Below are positions 27,578 through 37,149 of a stretch of DNA of 64,000 bases, piece after piece. Below the pieces are notes generated by a model, which was not told the DNA's origin, made no database searches, and saw only the letters and a list, made by a program, of their open reading frames with translations. The position numbers were made by a program, and so were the translations under genes. The stretch spans positions 244,000 to 307,999 of the forward strand of contig NZ_FWXY01000003.1 in assembly GCF_900176365.1 (NCBI RefSeq), read 5' to 3'. The stretch's first letter is position 1, and each line of letters begins with the position of its first letter. This DNA is from Desulfocicer vacuolatum DSM 3385. GTDB taxonomy: Bacteria; Desulfobacterota; Desulfobacteria; Desulfobacterales; Desulfobacteraceae.

Positions 27578-28041
27578 TTCTATCTCTACCTTTTTTAAAA
27601 ATCAATTCCCCGACTCCTGCCATTGGGATGCCCGGCCGGGAACATGAACACGTTAATCTACAATTCTAATTTTCAGCACTGACCCAGTCACATTATCACA
27701 TCTTTTAAAATTAAAGAACCCACCATCTTCCATGAGATATATCTACTCTGACAATCAAGCAATCAGGCTTCCAATGAATTTAACTGCCACCTTCCAAAAA
27801 TCCTTGACAAGGATATTGGCTGGTGCTACGTTTTCAATCGTTTTGATGGAATAAGATATTTTAACCTCTTATTCAACACGCCGTTATATACTTTTTCAAA
27901 TCTGGATGAATAGGTCCTGACAAGTGAGACCTACTTTTATATTGAAGAGCGACACAACGTGTTTGATTGTCGCAATATGATTAACAGCAGTGCATGGGCC
28001 CTATATGGGCGCTGCACCAAAGTGTGACGGAGGTATTTTTA
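27578..28041 (+). promoter_or_regulatory. aprBA promoter and structured leader
   Basis: A perfect TTGACA at 27804-27809, 17-bp spacer and TACGTT at 27827-27832 form the best candidate promoter (the -10 is weak). The ~200-nt leader that follows contains four short hairpins: GAATAAGA/TCTTATTC, TAGGTC/GACCTA, GCGACA/TGTCGC and GTGCA/TGCAC with inner GCCC/GGGC. GGAGG precedes the aprB ATG by 8 nt. Nothing else is visible in this gap. Confidence 0.5.
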
Positions 28042-28479
28042 ATGCCATCTTTTGTAATCGCTGAGAAATGCGACGGCTGCAAGGGCGGGGATAAAACAGC
28101 ATGTATGTACATCTGCCCCAATGACCTGATGGTTCTTGATCCCAACGCAATGAAAGCTTACAACCAGGAGCCCGATCAGTGCTGGGAATGTTATTCCTGC
28201 GTTAAAATTTGTCCTTCCCAGGCCATCGAAGTAAGAGGTTACTCTGACTTCGTACCCATGGGAGCAAGCGTAGTTCCCATGATGGGTACAGAAGACATCA
28301 TGTGGACCTGCAAGTTCAGAAACGGCGTTGTAAAACGTTTCAAATTCCCCATCAGAACTACTCCGGAAGGCGAGGCCAATGCCTACCTTGATCTCAAGGG
28401 TAAAGACCTCAACAGCGGTCTTCTTTCTACTCAGGAAGCTGACGGTTATGTTCTTACCACTCCCCAGGAGCTGGCATAA
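28042..28479 (+). CDS. aprB: APS reductase beta subunit
   Basis: 145 residues, 2[4Fe-4S] subunit passing electrons to AprA for APS reduction to sulfite and AMP in the cytoplasm. CDGCKGGDKTACMYICPNDLM and CWECYSCVKICPSQAIEVRG carry the eight cysteines. The C-terminal tail (GLLSTQEADGYVLTTPQELA) is the arm that wraps AprA. I start at MPSFVIAEKC, eight bases after GGAGG; a longer frame from 27994 is not used. Followed by aprA after 59 bp. Confidence 0.97.
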   Translation: MPSFVIAEKCDGCKGGDKTACMYICPNDLMVLDPNAMKAYNQEPDQCWECYSCVKICPSQAIEVRGYSDFVPMGASVVPMMGTEDIMWTCKFRNGVVKRFKFPIRTTPEGEANAYLDLKGKDLNSGLLSTQEADGYVLTTPQELA

Positions 28480-28538
28480 TCATCAGGCACTTATTTGATT
28501 TTTATTTCATTTCAAGATTAATTCGGAGGAATATATAA

Positions 28539-30500
28539 ATGGCATTACCTAATAAGCCTGTTGGAGAGCTCAAGGCAGTAAGGGATCCGGAAGTTGACAA
28601 AAGAGATGTTGACGTTCTGATTATCGGCGGCGGTATGGCTGCATGTGGAACGGCATTTGAGATTAAAAAATGGGCCAGCGATGACACATCCATCCTGTTG
28701 TGTGACAAAGCAGCTCTGGAAAGAAGTGGTGCTGTGGCCCAGGGTCTTTCCGCAATCAACACTTACATTGGCGAAAATAAAGTTGAAGATTATGTCCGCA
28801 TGGTCAGAAATGACCTTATGGGTATTGTCCGAGAAGACTTGATCTACGACCTGGGTCGTCATGTTGATGATTCTGTTCATCTGTTTGAAGAATGGGGACT
28901 TCCCATCTGGAAAAAAACCGATGACGGAAAAAACCTTGACGGTAAAAAAGGCCAGAAAGCCGGAACTCTGAAAGGCGGAGCTACTCCTGTACGTACCGGT
29001 AAATGGCAGATCATGATCAATGGTGAGTCCTACAAGAGAATCGTTGCAGAAGCTGGCAAGCTGGCTCTGGGCGAAGACAACATCATTGAAAGATGCTTCA
29101 TCGTTGAAATTCTCAATGATAAAGATGATCCCAAGAGAGTTGCCGGTGCTGTTGGTTTCTCCCTGCGTGAAAATAAAGTATACATCATCAATGCCAAGGT
29201 AATGATGGTTGCCTGCGGTGGCGCGGTAAATATTTATCAACCCCGTTCAGTTGGTGAGGGTAAAGGTCGTGCATGGTACCCCGTATGGAATGCTGGTTCC
29301 ACTTACACCATGGCCCTTCGTGCCGGTGCTGAGCTTTCCATGATGGAAAACCGTTTCACCCCTGCCCGTTTTAAAGACGGATACGGTCCTGTTGGTGCAT
29401 GGTTCCTCCTGTTCAAGGCTAAAACCGTGAATGGTCTGGGCGAAAACTATGCTGCCAGTGATGATGCCAAGGCTGAGCTTGAAAAATATGCTCCCTATGG
29501 AACTGCTGCTGTTACACCGACTTGTCTGCGTAACCATCTGATGATGAAAGAGTACAAAGAAGGCCGTGGTCCCATCATCATGGAAACTTCTAAAGCTCTG
29601 GCTGCTCTTGGTGAAACCATGAGCAAAAAAGAACTTAAGCATCTTGAGTCAGAAGCATGGGAAGATTTCCTTGACATGTCTGTTGGCCAGGCCGGTCTCT
29701 GGTGCGCAACTAACACAGAGCCTGAGAAAAAAGACTCTGAGGTTATGCCCACCGAACCATACCTGCTTGGTTCCCATTCCGGTTGCTGCGGTATCTGGTG
29801 TTCAGGTCCTGAAGAAGACTGGGTCCCTGAAAGCTACAAATGGGGCTACAACAGAATGACCACAGTCAACGGTCTGTTTACTGCCGGTGACGGTGTTGGT
29901 TGTTCCGGTCATAAATTTTCTTCAGGTTCCCATGCAGAAGGTCGTATTATTGCCAAGTCCATGCTGCAGTACCTGGCCAAAGAAGGTGACAAGGTAACTG
30001 GTTTCAAAGAAACTGATGAAGAGTTGGTAGACCTTGTTTACAAACCTGTAAGAAATTACCTTGATCACTGTGAATACTCCACAGATGAGACAGTTAACCC
30101 CAATTACTGCAAACCTGCCGGTATGGCCATGCGTCTGATGAAGATGACCAGTGAGTACGGCGCAGGTACAGGTACTTTCTACATGACTTCCGGCAAGAGC
30201 CTTGAAGTTCTCATGGATCTTTTTGAAATGTTCCGTGAAGACCTTGAGAAGATCGCTGCCGGTGATCTGCATGAACTGCTCAGAGCATGGGAAATTTACC
30301 ATCGTCTGTTCACAGTACAGGCACATACCCGTCACATCCAGTTCCGTGAAGAAACCCGCTTCCCCGGTTTCTACTACAGAGGCGACTTCATGGGTCAGAA
30401 TGATGAAGAGTGGTTCTGCTTTGTCAACTCTACATATAATAAAGAGACCAATGAATGGACTCTGAAAAAAGAACCCTACCACAAAATCATCGCTGATTAA
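28539..30500 (+). CDS. aprA: APS reductase alpha subunit
   Basis: 653 residues, FAD enzyme of dissimilatory sulfate reduction. VLIIGGGMAACGTAFEIKKW is the FAD-binding beta-alpha-beta; GAVAQGLSAINTYIGEN, WGLPIWK, NRFTPARFKDGYGPVG and HSGCCGIWCSGPEEDWVP are AprA landmarks. TCGGAGGAATATATAA gives a good ribosome site. Codon use and the strong terminator fit high expression. Works with AprB and takes electrons probably from QmoABC, encoded 270 bp downstream. Confidence 0.98.
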   Translation: MALPNKPVGELKAVRDPEVDKRDVDVLIIGGGMAACGTAFEIKKWASDDTSILLCDKAALERSGAVAQGLSAINTYIGENKVEDYVRMVRNDLMGIVREDLIYDLGRHVDDSVHLFEEWGLPIWKKTDDGKNLDGKKGQKAGTLKGGATPVRTGKWQIMINGESYKRIVAEAGKLALGEDNIIERCFIVEILNDKDDPKRVAGAVGFSLRENKVYIINAKVMMVACGGAVNIYQPRSVGEGKGRAWYPVWNAGSTYTMALRAGAELSMMENRFTPARFKDGYGPVGAWFLLFKAKTVNGLGENYAASDDAKAELEKYAPYGTAAVTPTCLRNHLMMKEYKEGRGPIIMETSKALAALGETMSKKELKHLESEAWEDFLDMSVGQAGLWCATNTEPEKKDSEVMPTEPYLLGSHSGCCGIWCSGPEEDWVPESYKWGYNRMTTVNGLFTAGDGVGCSGHKFSSGSHAEGRIIAKSMLQYLAKEGDKVTGFKETDEELVDLVYKPVRNYLDHCEYSTDETVNPNYCKPAGMAMRLMKMTSEYGAGTGTFYMTSGKSLEVLMDLFEMFREDLEKIAAGDLHELLRAWEIYHRLFTVQAHTRHIQFREETRFPGFYYRGDFMGQNDEEWFCFVNSTYNKETNEWTLKKEPYHKIIAD

Positions 30501-30542
30501 TCCAGGATGCTTGTTGTAGTAAGTTTCTTTAAGTAACACCAT

Positions 30543-30581
30543 AACCTCCAGGTGCATTCTGTATGTGCCTGGGGGTTTTTT
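30543..30581 (+). terminator. Intrinsic terminator of aprBA
   Basis: AACCTCCAGGTGCAT pairs with ATGTGCCTGGGGGTT (15 pairs including G-T pairs), followed by TTTTTT. Confidence 0.9.
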
Positions 30582-30694
30582 CAGATTTTGATACAAGGGA
30601 ATTTCACCCCTGTGTCCTTTTGTGAAAAGAACTGGTGAAAGGGAACCGGCAACGGCGGGCTCCTTTTTACGATTTAATTTCCAAAGGGCACAGG

Positions 30695-30725
30695 ATTCCG
30701 GAGAATCTGCCTTGATTTCCGGAAT
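30695..30725. promoter_or_regulatory. Inverted repeat upstream of qmoA
   Basis: ATTCCGGA at 30695-30702 and its exact reverse complement TCCGGAAT at 30718-30725, 45 bp before the qmoA ATG. Candidate operator or mRNA hairpin; no regulator is identified. Confidence 0.4.
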
Positions 30726-30770
30726 TCCCAGTCAAATCATATTATTTTTACATATGCACGGAGGAATAGC

Positions 30771-32045
30771 ATGACAACAGACAAATCAGCCCCGGCCGGC
30801 GGAAGCATCATGGTTGTTGGCGGCGGTATCAGTGGCCTGACAACGGCTCTGGAAGCTGCGGAAGTGGGGTATGAGGTATTTCTGGTTGAAAAGGAACCTT
30901 CCCTGGGCGGCAGGGTTTCACAGCTGAAACAGTACTTTCCCAAACTCTGCCCCCCCACCTGCGGACTTGAAATCAACTACCGGAGAATTAAAGACAACCC
31001 CAGAATCAAGGTCATCACCATGGCCGAGGTTGAAAAGGTGGATGGTGCCCCCGGAGACTACACCGTAAAGGTAAAAATCAGCCCAAGATATGTCAATGAG
31101 AACTGCACCGCCTGTGGTGAATGTGCCAAGGTGTGCGAGTCTGAGATCTCCAATGAGTTCAACTTTGGCATGGATCGTCGTAAAGCTGCCTATCTTCCCC
31201 ATAACATGGCCTTTCCGTCACGCTATGTGATGGCACCCTCCATGAGCGCAGATGACCGTGAGAAATGTAAAGAAGCCTGTAAATTTGATGCCATTGACTT
31301 TGACATGCAGGAAAAAACACTGGATTTCAAAGTAGGTGCCATTGTCTGGGCCACCGGCTGGAAACCCTATGATGCCGCCCGCATTGACAACCTGGGATTT
31401 GGCAGATATCAGAACGTCATCACCAACATGATGCTGGAACGTCTTGCATCCACCAACGGTCCCACCCAGGGAAAAATTCTCCGTCCATCAGATGACAAAG
31501 CCCCTGAGACCATCGGCTTTGTTCAATGTGCCGGTTCCAGGGATGAAAATCACCTTCCCTACTGTTCTTACATCTGCTGCATGGCCTCCTTAAAGCATGC
31601 TACTTACCTGAGGGCCCAGTACCCCGATGCCAAGATCTACATCTACTACATTGATCTGAGAACCCCGGGCAGAAAATACGAAAATTTCTACAAGAAACTT
31701 AAAGAAGATGAGAACATTTTCTTTGTAAAGGGAAAAGTTGCCGAAGTGGGTGAAGAAAGTGCCACAGGCAATGTAACTCTTATTGCCGAAGACACCATTT
31801 CCGGTGAAAAAATCCACCAGACCGTGGACATGCTTGTGCTTGCCACGGGTATGCAGCCCAACACATCTGTGGATAAACCCAATGCAGACCTGCAATTCAA
31901 TGCAGACGGTTTTATCGTAAATGACTTCAAAAAAGGCGGCATGTTCGGTGCCGGGTGTGCCAATAAACCCGCTGATGTTGTAACATCCAATCAGAATGCA
32001 ACCGGCATGGCTTTAAAAGCCATTCAGACGCTGGTGAGGAGGTAA
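30771..32045 (+). CDS. qmoA: Quinone-interacting membrane-bound oxidoreductase subunit A
   Basis: 424 residues, HdrA-like soluble flavoprotein. MVVGGGISGLTTALEAAEVGYEV is the FAD-binding site; ENCTACGECAKVCESEI is a partial Fe-S binding segment; VGAIVWATGWKPYDA, VQCAGSRDENHLPYCSYICC and LVLATGMQPN are HdrA-type motifs. Shorter than methanogen HdrA. ACGGAGGAATAGC precedes the ATG. First gene of qmoABC, the complex that links the menaquinone pool to AprAB. Confidence 0.96.
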   Translation: MTTDKSAPAGGSIMVVGGGISGLTTALEAAEVGYEVFLVEKEPSLGGRVSQLKQYFPKLCPPTCGLEINYRRIKDNPRIKVITMAEVEKVDGAPGDYTVKVKISPRYVNENCTACGECAKVCESEISNEFNFGMDRRKAAYLPHNMAFPSRYVMAPSMSADDREKCKEACKFDAIDFDMQEKTLDFKVGAIVWATGWKPYDAARIDNLGFGRYQNVITNMMLERLASTNGPTQGKILRPSDDKAPETIGFVQCAGSRDENHLPYCSYICCMASLKHATYLRAQYPDAKIYIYYIDLRTPGRKYENFYKKLKEDENIFFVKGKVAEVGEESATGNVTLIAEDTISGEKIHQTVDMLVLATGMQPNTSVDKPNADLQFNADGFIVNDFKKGGMFGAGCANKPADVVTSNQNATGMALKAIQTLVRR

Positions 32046-32054
32046 GGGATAACC

Positions 32055-34391
32055 ATGGATAAGAAATACGGAGTATATATCTGCACAGGTTGCAGCATTG
32101 GCGATGTCCTTGACATGGAAGACCTGGTTGATGTTCCCGATGAAGAGGGCGTCAACTGTACAACCCACCCGTTTCTGTGCAGCAAAGAAGGCGTTGCCAT
32201 GATCCAGAAGGATGTGGATGACGGCAAGGTAAACGCCATGGTCATCGGGGCGTGTTCACGGCGGGTCAATTTTGATGTATTTGATTTTGACAACTGCATT
32301 GTGGAGCGTGTAAATCTCAGGGAGGGTGTTGTATGGCCCCACTCCCGGGAAAAATATCCAGCCCTCACCGAAGATCAAAAGGATGATGAAGAGCACTTTG
32401 ATCAAATCCAGATGAAAGCCGAAGATCATATCAAAATGGGTATGATCCGTGTTGAAAAGGTTAAATTACCTGAACCTTTTAAAACAGAGACTTTCTCCAA
32501 AAAAATTCTTGTACTGGGTGGCGGAATCACCGGTATCTCCTCAGCTCTGGATGCTGCCAAGGCAGGTTATGAGGTCACCATTGTGGAAAAAACCAATGCA
32601 CTGGGTGGATATGCCGCCCGGATGCGCAGCCAGATGCCTGTGGTGGAACCCTTTGATGCCCTTATCCCCACTGTAATCCAGGATAAACTGGCTGAGTTGG
32701 AACAATATCCCAATATTGAAGTAAAAACCGGAACTGAAGTTGCCCGTATTGCCGGACAGCCCGGTGAATTCACCGTAACCTTTAAAAAACCCGGTGAAAA
32801 AATTCCCTTTGACGTTCCCTTCCCGCTGCCCGAAGAGATGACCCTGGATGAAAAGGGCAATGAACTGGATGCAGAAACCCAGCATGCCAAGTATCTTGAG
32901 TACAATGAAGGCCGTGAAGACATTCTTCAGCTGGACCCCGATGGCGAACTTTATGGCGCTGTTATTCTGGCTGCCGGATGGCGTCCGGACAAAATTGAGG
33001 GAGATGCCTATGCCCACCTTGGCATTGATCTTCCCGATGTCATCACCAATGATGAATTTGAAAAAATTGCAGCCAAGGGTAAAATTGTAAGACCGTCAGA
33101 CGGCAAAGAGGCAAAGTCCGTTGTCTTTATCCAGTCCCCAGGAAAAGACGAGGATGATGCAGACTTTCCCTATTGTGGTGCAGTCACAAGCCAGGTGGCC
33201 CTGAAACAGGCCAAATATGTACGTGACGACTATCCCGACGGCAAGGCATACATTATCTACCAGCACATGAGAACCCCGGGTCTTCAGGAAAACTTTTACA
33301 AAGGCATCCAGCAGGACCGTGGTATTTTCATGAGTAAAGGCGCTGTCACTGAGGTGAGCAAAAGCGGCGATAATCTCATTGTGGAAGCCACCAACACCCT
33401 GCTGGGGGACAACTTGAACCTCAAGGCAGATCTGGTGGTTCTGGCCTCTGGTATGGTGCCGGTCACAGTGGATGATCCCGTTGTCAACCTGGCCTATCGT
33501 CAGGGTCCCGGCTTCCGTGACAATGATATCTTTGGCGGCTATGCAGACTCAAACTATATCTGCTTCCCCTATGAAACCCAGAGAACCGGTATTTATGCTG
33601 CCGGTGCCATCCGTCGCAGCATGACCATTGAAGAGTCCATGGAAGATGCCACCGGTGCAGCCCTTAAGGCTATTCAGTGTATCTCATCGGCCGATCGCGG
33701 TGTTGCCGTTCATCCAAGATCCGGTGATCAGACCTATCCGGAGTTCTTTTTCCAGAGATGTACCCAATGTAAACGCTGTACTGTGGAATGTCCCTTTGGT
33801 GCTTTGGATGATGATGAAAAGGGTACCCCCAAAATCAATCCCACCCGTTGTAGACGATGCGGTACCTGCATGGGTGCATGTCCGGAACGAATCATCAGCT
33901 TTGCAGATTACACCATTGACAGTATCGGTTCCCAGATCAAGGCCATCGGTGTTCCCTCTGAAGATGATTATGATGAACCTCCCTTCCGTATCCTTGCCTT
34001 GGTGTGTGAAAACGATGCCTATCCCGCCCTTGACATGGTGGGCATGAACCGGGTGGATTACTCCCCTGATGTCCGGGTAATTCCTGTGCGGTGTCTGGGA
34101 TCTGTGAATACCATCTGGATCAAAGATGCCCTGGCCCAGGGTATGGACGGTGTTATCCTCATCGGTTGTAAGCACGGTGATGACTATCAATGTCACTTTG
34201 TGAAAGGCAGCGAGCTTGCCGAAGTCCGGGTTAAAAAGATTGGTGATGCCCTTTCAAGTCTGGCCCTGGAAGAAGAGCGGGTGAGATTTGAAGAGATTGC
34301 CATTGATGAATATGACAAACTGCCCGGACTCCTGAGTGATTTTGTGGAAGAAATTGAAGACCTGGGTCCAAACCCCTTCAAGGGATTCTAA
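32055..34391 (+). CDS. qmoB: Quinone-interacting membrane-bound oxidoreductase subunit B
   Basis: 778 residues, HdrA-like flavoprotein with an added C-terminal MvhD-type domain. VYICTGCSIGDVLDM N-terminus, FAD site VLGGGITGISSALDAAKAGYEV near residue 152, two [4Fe-4S] motifs CTQCKRCTVECPFGA and CRRCGTCMGACPERI near 570-615, then VRVIPVRCLGSVNTIWIKDAL in the MvhD-like part (delta subunit of F420-non-reducing hydrogenase). 9 bp after qmoA, GAGGTAAGG as ribosome site. Confidence 0.96.
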   Translation: MDKKYGVYICTGCSIGDVLDMEDLVDVPDEEGVNCTTHPFLCSKEGVAMIQKDVDDGKVNAMVIGACSRRVNFDVFDFDNCIVERVNLREGVVWPHSREKYPALTEDQKDDEEHFDQIQMKAEDHIKMGMIRVEKVKLPEPFKTETFSKKILVLGGGITGISSALDAAKAGYEVTIVEKTNALGGYAARMRSQMPVVEPFDALIPTVIQDKLAELEQYPNIEVKTGTEVARIAGQPGEFTVTFKKPGEKIPFDVPFPLPEEMTLDEKGNELDAETQHAKYLEYNEGREDILQLDPDGELYGAVILAAGWRPDKIEGDAYAHLGIDLPDVITNDEFEKIAAKGKIVRPSDGKEAKSVVFIQSPGKDEDDADFPYCGAVTSQVALKQAKYVRDDYPDGKAYIIYQHMRTPGLQENFYKGIQQDRGIFMSKGAVTEVSKSGDNLIVEATNTLLGDNLNLKADLVVLASGMVPVTVDDPVVNLAYRQGPGFRDNDIFGGYADSNYICFPYETQRTGIYAAGAIRRSMTIEESMEDATGAALKAIQCISSADRGVAVHPRSGDQTYPEFFFQRCTQCKRCTVECPFGALDDDEKGTPKINPTRCRRCGTCMGACPERIISFADYTIDSIGSQIKAIGVPSEDDYDEPPFRILALVCENDAYPALDMVGMNRVDYSPDVRVIPVRCLGSVNTIWIKDALAQGMDGVILIGCKHGDDYQCHFVKGSELAEVRVKKIGDALSSLALEEERVRFEEIAIDEYDKLPGLLSDFVEEIEDLGPNPFKGF

Positions 34392-34405
34392 TTTTCAATG
34401 GTCAC

Positions 34406-34433
34406 TGCCCGTCACTGTTTATAATGGCGGGCA
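34406..34433 (+). promoter_or_regulatory. Hairpin after qmoB
   Basis: TGCCCG at 34406-34411 pairs with CGGGCA at 34428-34433. The following sequence has no T-run, so it is more likely a processing or stability structure than a terminator. Confidence 0.4.
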
Positions 34434-34584
34434 CCCGGAAATTTGTTTTAAATTTATAACAAACGCCGGGGAGTCTGCCTTATAAAGCCTGCCTACTATT
34501 TTTAAAAAGCTTGAAGGAACCTCCCACCATACGGCGTCGACGTTCATTATTCATACAACAAAGGACGTTTTTCTAAAAAGCCAT

Positions 34585-34610
34585 GGGCCGGAGATATTTT
34601 CATCCGGCCC
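34585..34610 (+). promoter_or_regulatory. Hairpin before qmoC
   Basis: GGGCCGGA/TCCGGCCC perfect 8-bp stem, 74 bp before the qmoC start. The 293-bp gap between qmoB and qmoC holds this and the 34406 hairpin and no gene. Confidence 0.45.
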
Positions 34611-34684
34611 CGGCAGGTTATACGCCTCCACGGTTTTTAAGAAGAATTTCCACCATATACCGAAAATTTAGGAGGTATCGCAGC

Positions 34685-35860
34685 ATGAGTGAAAAATACC
34701 TTGCCCAACCAGATCTTGCGTTCATCGACGAGGTTGTGGGTTTTGGCGCAGAGGATCTGAAAAAATGCTATCAATGCGCCACTTGTTCCGTGGCATGCCC
34801 CATTGCACCAGATAACAGCCCTTTCCCCAGAAAAGAGATGATTGCTGCTTCCTGGGGTCTTAAAGACAAATTGATCTCCAATGGCGATATCTGGCTGTGC
34901 CACCAGTGTGGTGACTGTTCAGATCTATGTCCAAGGGATGCTAAACCGGGTGATGTACTGGCTGCGGTTCGATATGCTGCCATCAACGAATATGCCCAGC
35001 CCAAATTTCTGGCCAATGCCGTAAAAGATCCGAAAAAACTGCCTTTCCTCCTGGGTATTCCTGCCATCTGGTTTGCCATCCTGGCCTACATCACCATGAC
35101 CGGTGGTGATGCAATGACCAAACTGTTTCACAATTTTGGCCTGGAATGGTCCCATGGCGGACATGACGTCATTGCCCATGCCAATTTTATCTCCACCTGG
35201 TTTGTGGATCTCACCTTTGTGCCCCTGGCCGCATTTGTGGTCATTGTCTTTGGCCTGGGTCTGAAACGTTTTGTGGCAGATATCCACGCCAATGCCGTGG
35301 CAGAGGGAAAAACAGATAAAAAAACACTGGATTTAAAAGGCTTTTTCCAAGCCATTATCAAGGTGCTGCCCACGGTTCTAAAACATGACAAATTTAATGA
35401 ATGTACCACCAACCAGGATCGTGCCACCCCGCATATGATGGTGCTTTACTCCTTTATCGGCCTGTTCGTTGTCACCAACATCTTTTTTGTGGTGCTTTAT
35501 GTGTTCCATCTGCCCGGACCCTATTCCCAGCTCAATCCGGTTAAATGGCTGGCCAATATCAGTGGTGCGGCCCTGGTCATCGGCAGCGTGCTCATGATCA
35601 AAAACCGCATGGATAAAAAAGATCAGGTTTCCTCTTACAAAGACTGGTACATTCTGGGTCTGGTTCTGGCCCTGGGTGTTACAGGTCTTCTCACGGAGAT
35701 GAGCCGTCTGGCCGGTTCCGAGTACATTTCCTACTTCATTTACTACCTGCATCTCATTGCCATTTTCAATCTGTTTGCCTTTCTGCCGTTTTCTAAAATG
35801 GCCCATCTGGTTTACCGATTTACAGCCATGTCCTATGCTGAATACGGTAACCGTAAGTAA
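34685..35860 (+). CDS. qmoC: Quinone-interacting membrane-bound oxidoreductase subunit C
   Basis: 391 residues. N-terminal HdrC-like domain with CYQCATCSVACPIAPDN and CHQCGDCSDLCPRDAKPG binding two [4Fe-4S] clusters, then an HdrE/NarI-like membrane domain with about six hydrophobic segments (e.g. FLLGIPAIWFAILAYITM, FVPLAAFVVIVFGLG) expected to hold b haem and the quinone site. I start at MSEKYLAQPDLAF; AGGAGG is nine bases upstream. A longer frame from 34583 adds a basic stretch without a ribosome site. Confidence 0.95.
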   Translation: MSEKYLAQPDLAFIDEVVGFGAEDLKKCYQCATCSVACPIAPDNSPFPRKEMIAASWGLKDKLISNGDIWLCHQCGDCSDLCPRDAKPGDVLAAVRYAAINEYAQPKFLANAVKDPKKLPFLLGIPAIWFAILAYITMTGGDAMTKLFHNFGLEWSHGGHDVIAHANFISTWFVDLTFVPLAAFVVIVFGLGLKRFVADIHANAVAEGKTDKKTLDLKGFFQAIIKVLPTVLKHDKFNECTTNQDRATPHMMVLYSFIGLFVVTNIFFVVLYVFHLPGPYSQLNPVKWLANISGAALVIGSVLMIKNRMDKKDQVSSYKDWYILGLVLALGVTGLLTEMSRLAGSEYISYFIYYLHLIAIFNLFAFLPFSKMAHLVYRFTAMSYAEYGNRK

Positions 35861-35901
35861 TTGATTTCAGCAGTGTACAAATAGTACAATGTAAATTTTA
35901 G

Positions 35902-35938
35902 AAAGGTCTGCTTTTATTTAAAGCAGACCTTTTTTTTT
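35902..35938 (+). terminator. Intrinsic terminator of qmoABC
   Basis: AAAGGTCTGCTTT, short loop, AAAGCAGACCTTT and a run of T. Near-perfect 13-bp stem. Confidence 0.93.
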
Positions 35939-36139
35939 ACTTGATTTTTTTTGCTACTATGGATAATTCTATCGTAAGAGGATTTTATAATCATCGGTCA
36001 CATTACCCATGGAATGAATTAAAATCGCCCAGGTTAATGGCACAAAGATGAAAAATCCACAGGAAGCGCTCTGGCGTTAAAATTCACAGAGCAAGCGGCG
36101 TAACTGCCACATTTGATATTTTTTAAGGAGGAAGACGGT

Positions 36140-36340
36140 TTGGCACAAGGAACAGTAAAGTGGTTTAGCGACAAAAAGGGGTTTGGATTCATTGAGCAGG
36201 ATGAGGGAAGTGATGTATTCGTACACCATACGGCCATCGATATGCCCGGATTTAAAACTCTTTCCGAAGGAGAACGGGTTACCTTTGACATCGAAGACAG
36301 TGACAGAGGTCCTGCTGCCAGAAATGTTGTCAAGCAATAA
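36140..36340 (+). CDS. Cold-shock protein (CspA family)
   Basis: 66 residues, single OB-fold nucleic-acid chaperone. [18 protein letters not shown] carries RNP-1 (KGFGFI) and DVFVHH carries RNP-2. I use the TTG at 36140: AAGGAGG is eight bases upstream and the protein then begins (M)AQGTVKWF, as usual for the family. A longer frame from ATG 36113 would start before that site. The leader is probably long, with TATAAT at 35986-35991, as in E. coli cspA. Confidence 0.93.
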   Translation: MAQGTVKWFSDKKGFGFIEQDEGSDVFVHHTAIDMPGFKTLSEGERVTFDIEDSDRGPAARNVVKQ

Positions 36341-36372
36341 GTTCTTCCTCAATTAATATCACCCATAAACAA

Positions 36373-36408
36373 CAAAGGGCAGATGCGAAACCGCATCTGC
36401 CCTTTTTA
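36373..36408 (+). terminator. Intrinsic terminator of the cold-shock gene
   Basis: AAAGGGCAGATGCG, AAAC, CGCATCTGCCCTTT, then T-run: perfect 14-bp stem. Confidence 0.95.
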
Positions 36409-36494
36409 TATGAAATACTCCGCAAATCAGGAGTGTATTTCAAATTTTGTTGTGGGCGAAGCGGGATCAAAATACGGTCCGCCCCGGTTATATA
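36405..36494 (+). repeat. Family-A dispersed repeat, copy A7
   Basis: Starts in the T-run of the csp terminator: TTTATATGAAATACTCC, then TTTTGTTGTGGGCG. Its second stem reads GGGCG/CGCCC where most copies have GGGCA/TGCCC, a paired change. Confidence 0.8.
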
Positions 36495-36597
36495 TTGTTT
36501 TAATTCTTATGTTTGAGTTTTGCGCTTTTGAGTCAGAAAATCAAAAACACATTCTGATTCCGGGCTATCAAGATAAGATTTGCATACCATGGGAAAG

Positions 36598-37119
36598 CTA
36601 TCGCTCAACACCGTCCCGGGCCAGAACGCCCTGGGTATAATAATGTTTTATCTCTTTCATCTCTGTTACCAAATCTGCAATCTCAATGAGTTCCTGTGGG
36701 GCTTTTCTACCCGTTAAAATCAATTCAATACCGGCAGGCTTTGCCTTGACCAGCGCCATTACTTCCTCCAGGGAAAGAATCTCAAACCACAGGGTAACAC
36801 AAATCTCGTCCATGATGACCACCGGATGATCTCCTCTGCGCATCACCTCTTTAATGACGGCAAGGCCTTCCCGGGCATGGGCTCTATGGAGATCTGTGAC
36901 CTCTTCTTTTCGAATGCACACCTCATCTCCGAACTGGGCCACTTCTATGGAAGGGATAAGCTCAAGGGCGTTAAGCTCCCCATAACGAATTCCCTTCATG
37001 AACTGCCCGATGAAAACCCCCATGCCATGTCCGGCACTTCTCAGTGCAAGCCCCAGAGCGGCTGTGGTTTTACCCTTTCCATCTCCGGTGTATACATGGA
37101 TATATCCCTTTGACGCCAT
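36598..37119 (-). CDS. cobO: Cob(I)alamin adenosyltransferase (CobO/BtuR)
   Basis: 173 residues. HVYTGDGKGKTTAALGLALRSAGHG is the P-loop of the CobA/CobO class; FMKGIRYGEL, IMDEICVTLWFEIL and LILTGRKAP are family landmarks. Transfers the adenosyl group of ATP to cob(I)yrinic acid diamide or cobalamin in the cytoplasm. GGGAGGAGTTAAT precedes the ATG. It stands alone; a family-B repeat sits about 20 bp upstream. No cobalamin riboswitch is evident. Confidence 0.93.
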   Translation of the reverse strand: MASKGYIHVYTGDGKGKTTAALGLALRSAGHGMGVFIGQFMKGIRYGELNALELIPSIEVAQFGDEVCIRKEEVTDLHRAHAREGLAVIKEVMRRGDHPVVIMDEICVTLWFEILSLEEVMALVKAKPAGIELILTGRKAPQELIEIADLVTEMKEIKHYYTQGVLARDGVER

Positions 37120-37149
37120 ATTAACTCCTCCCTGAAATTATTCCAATAA

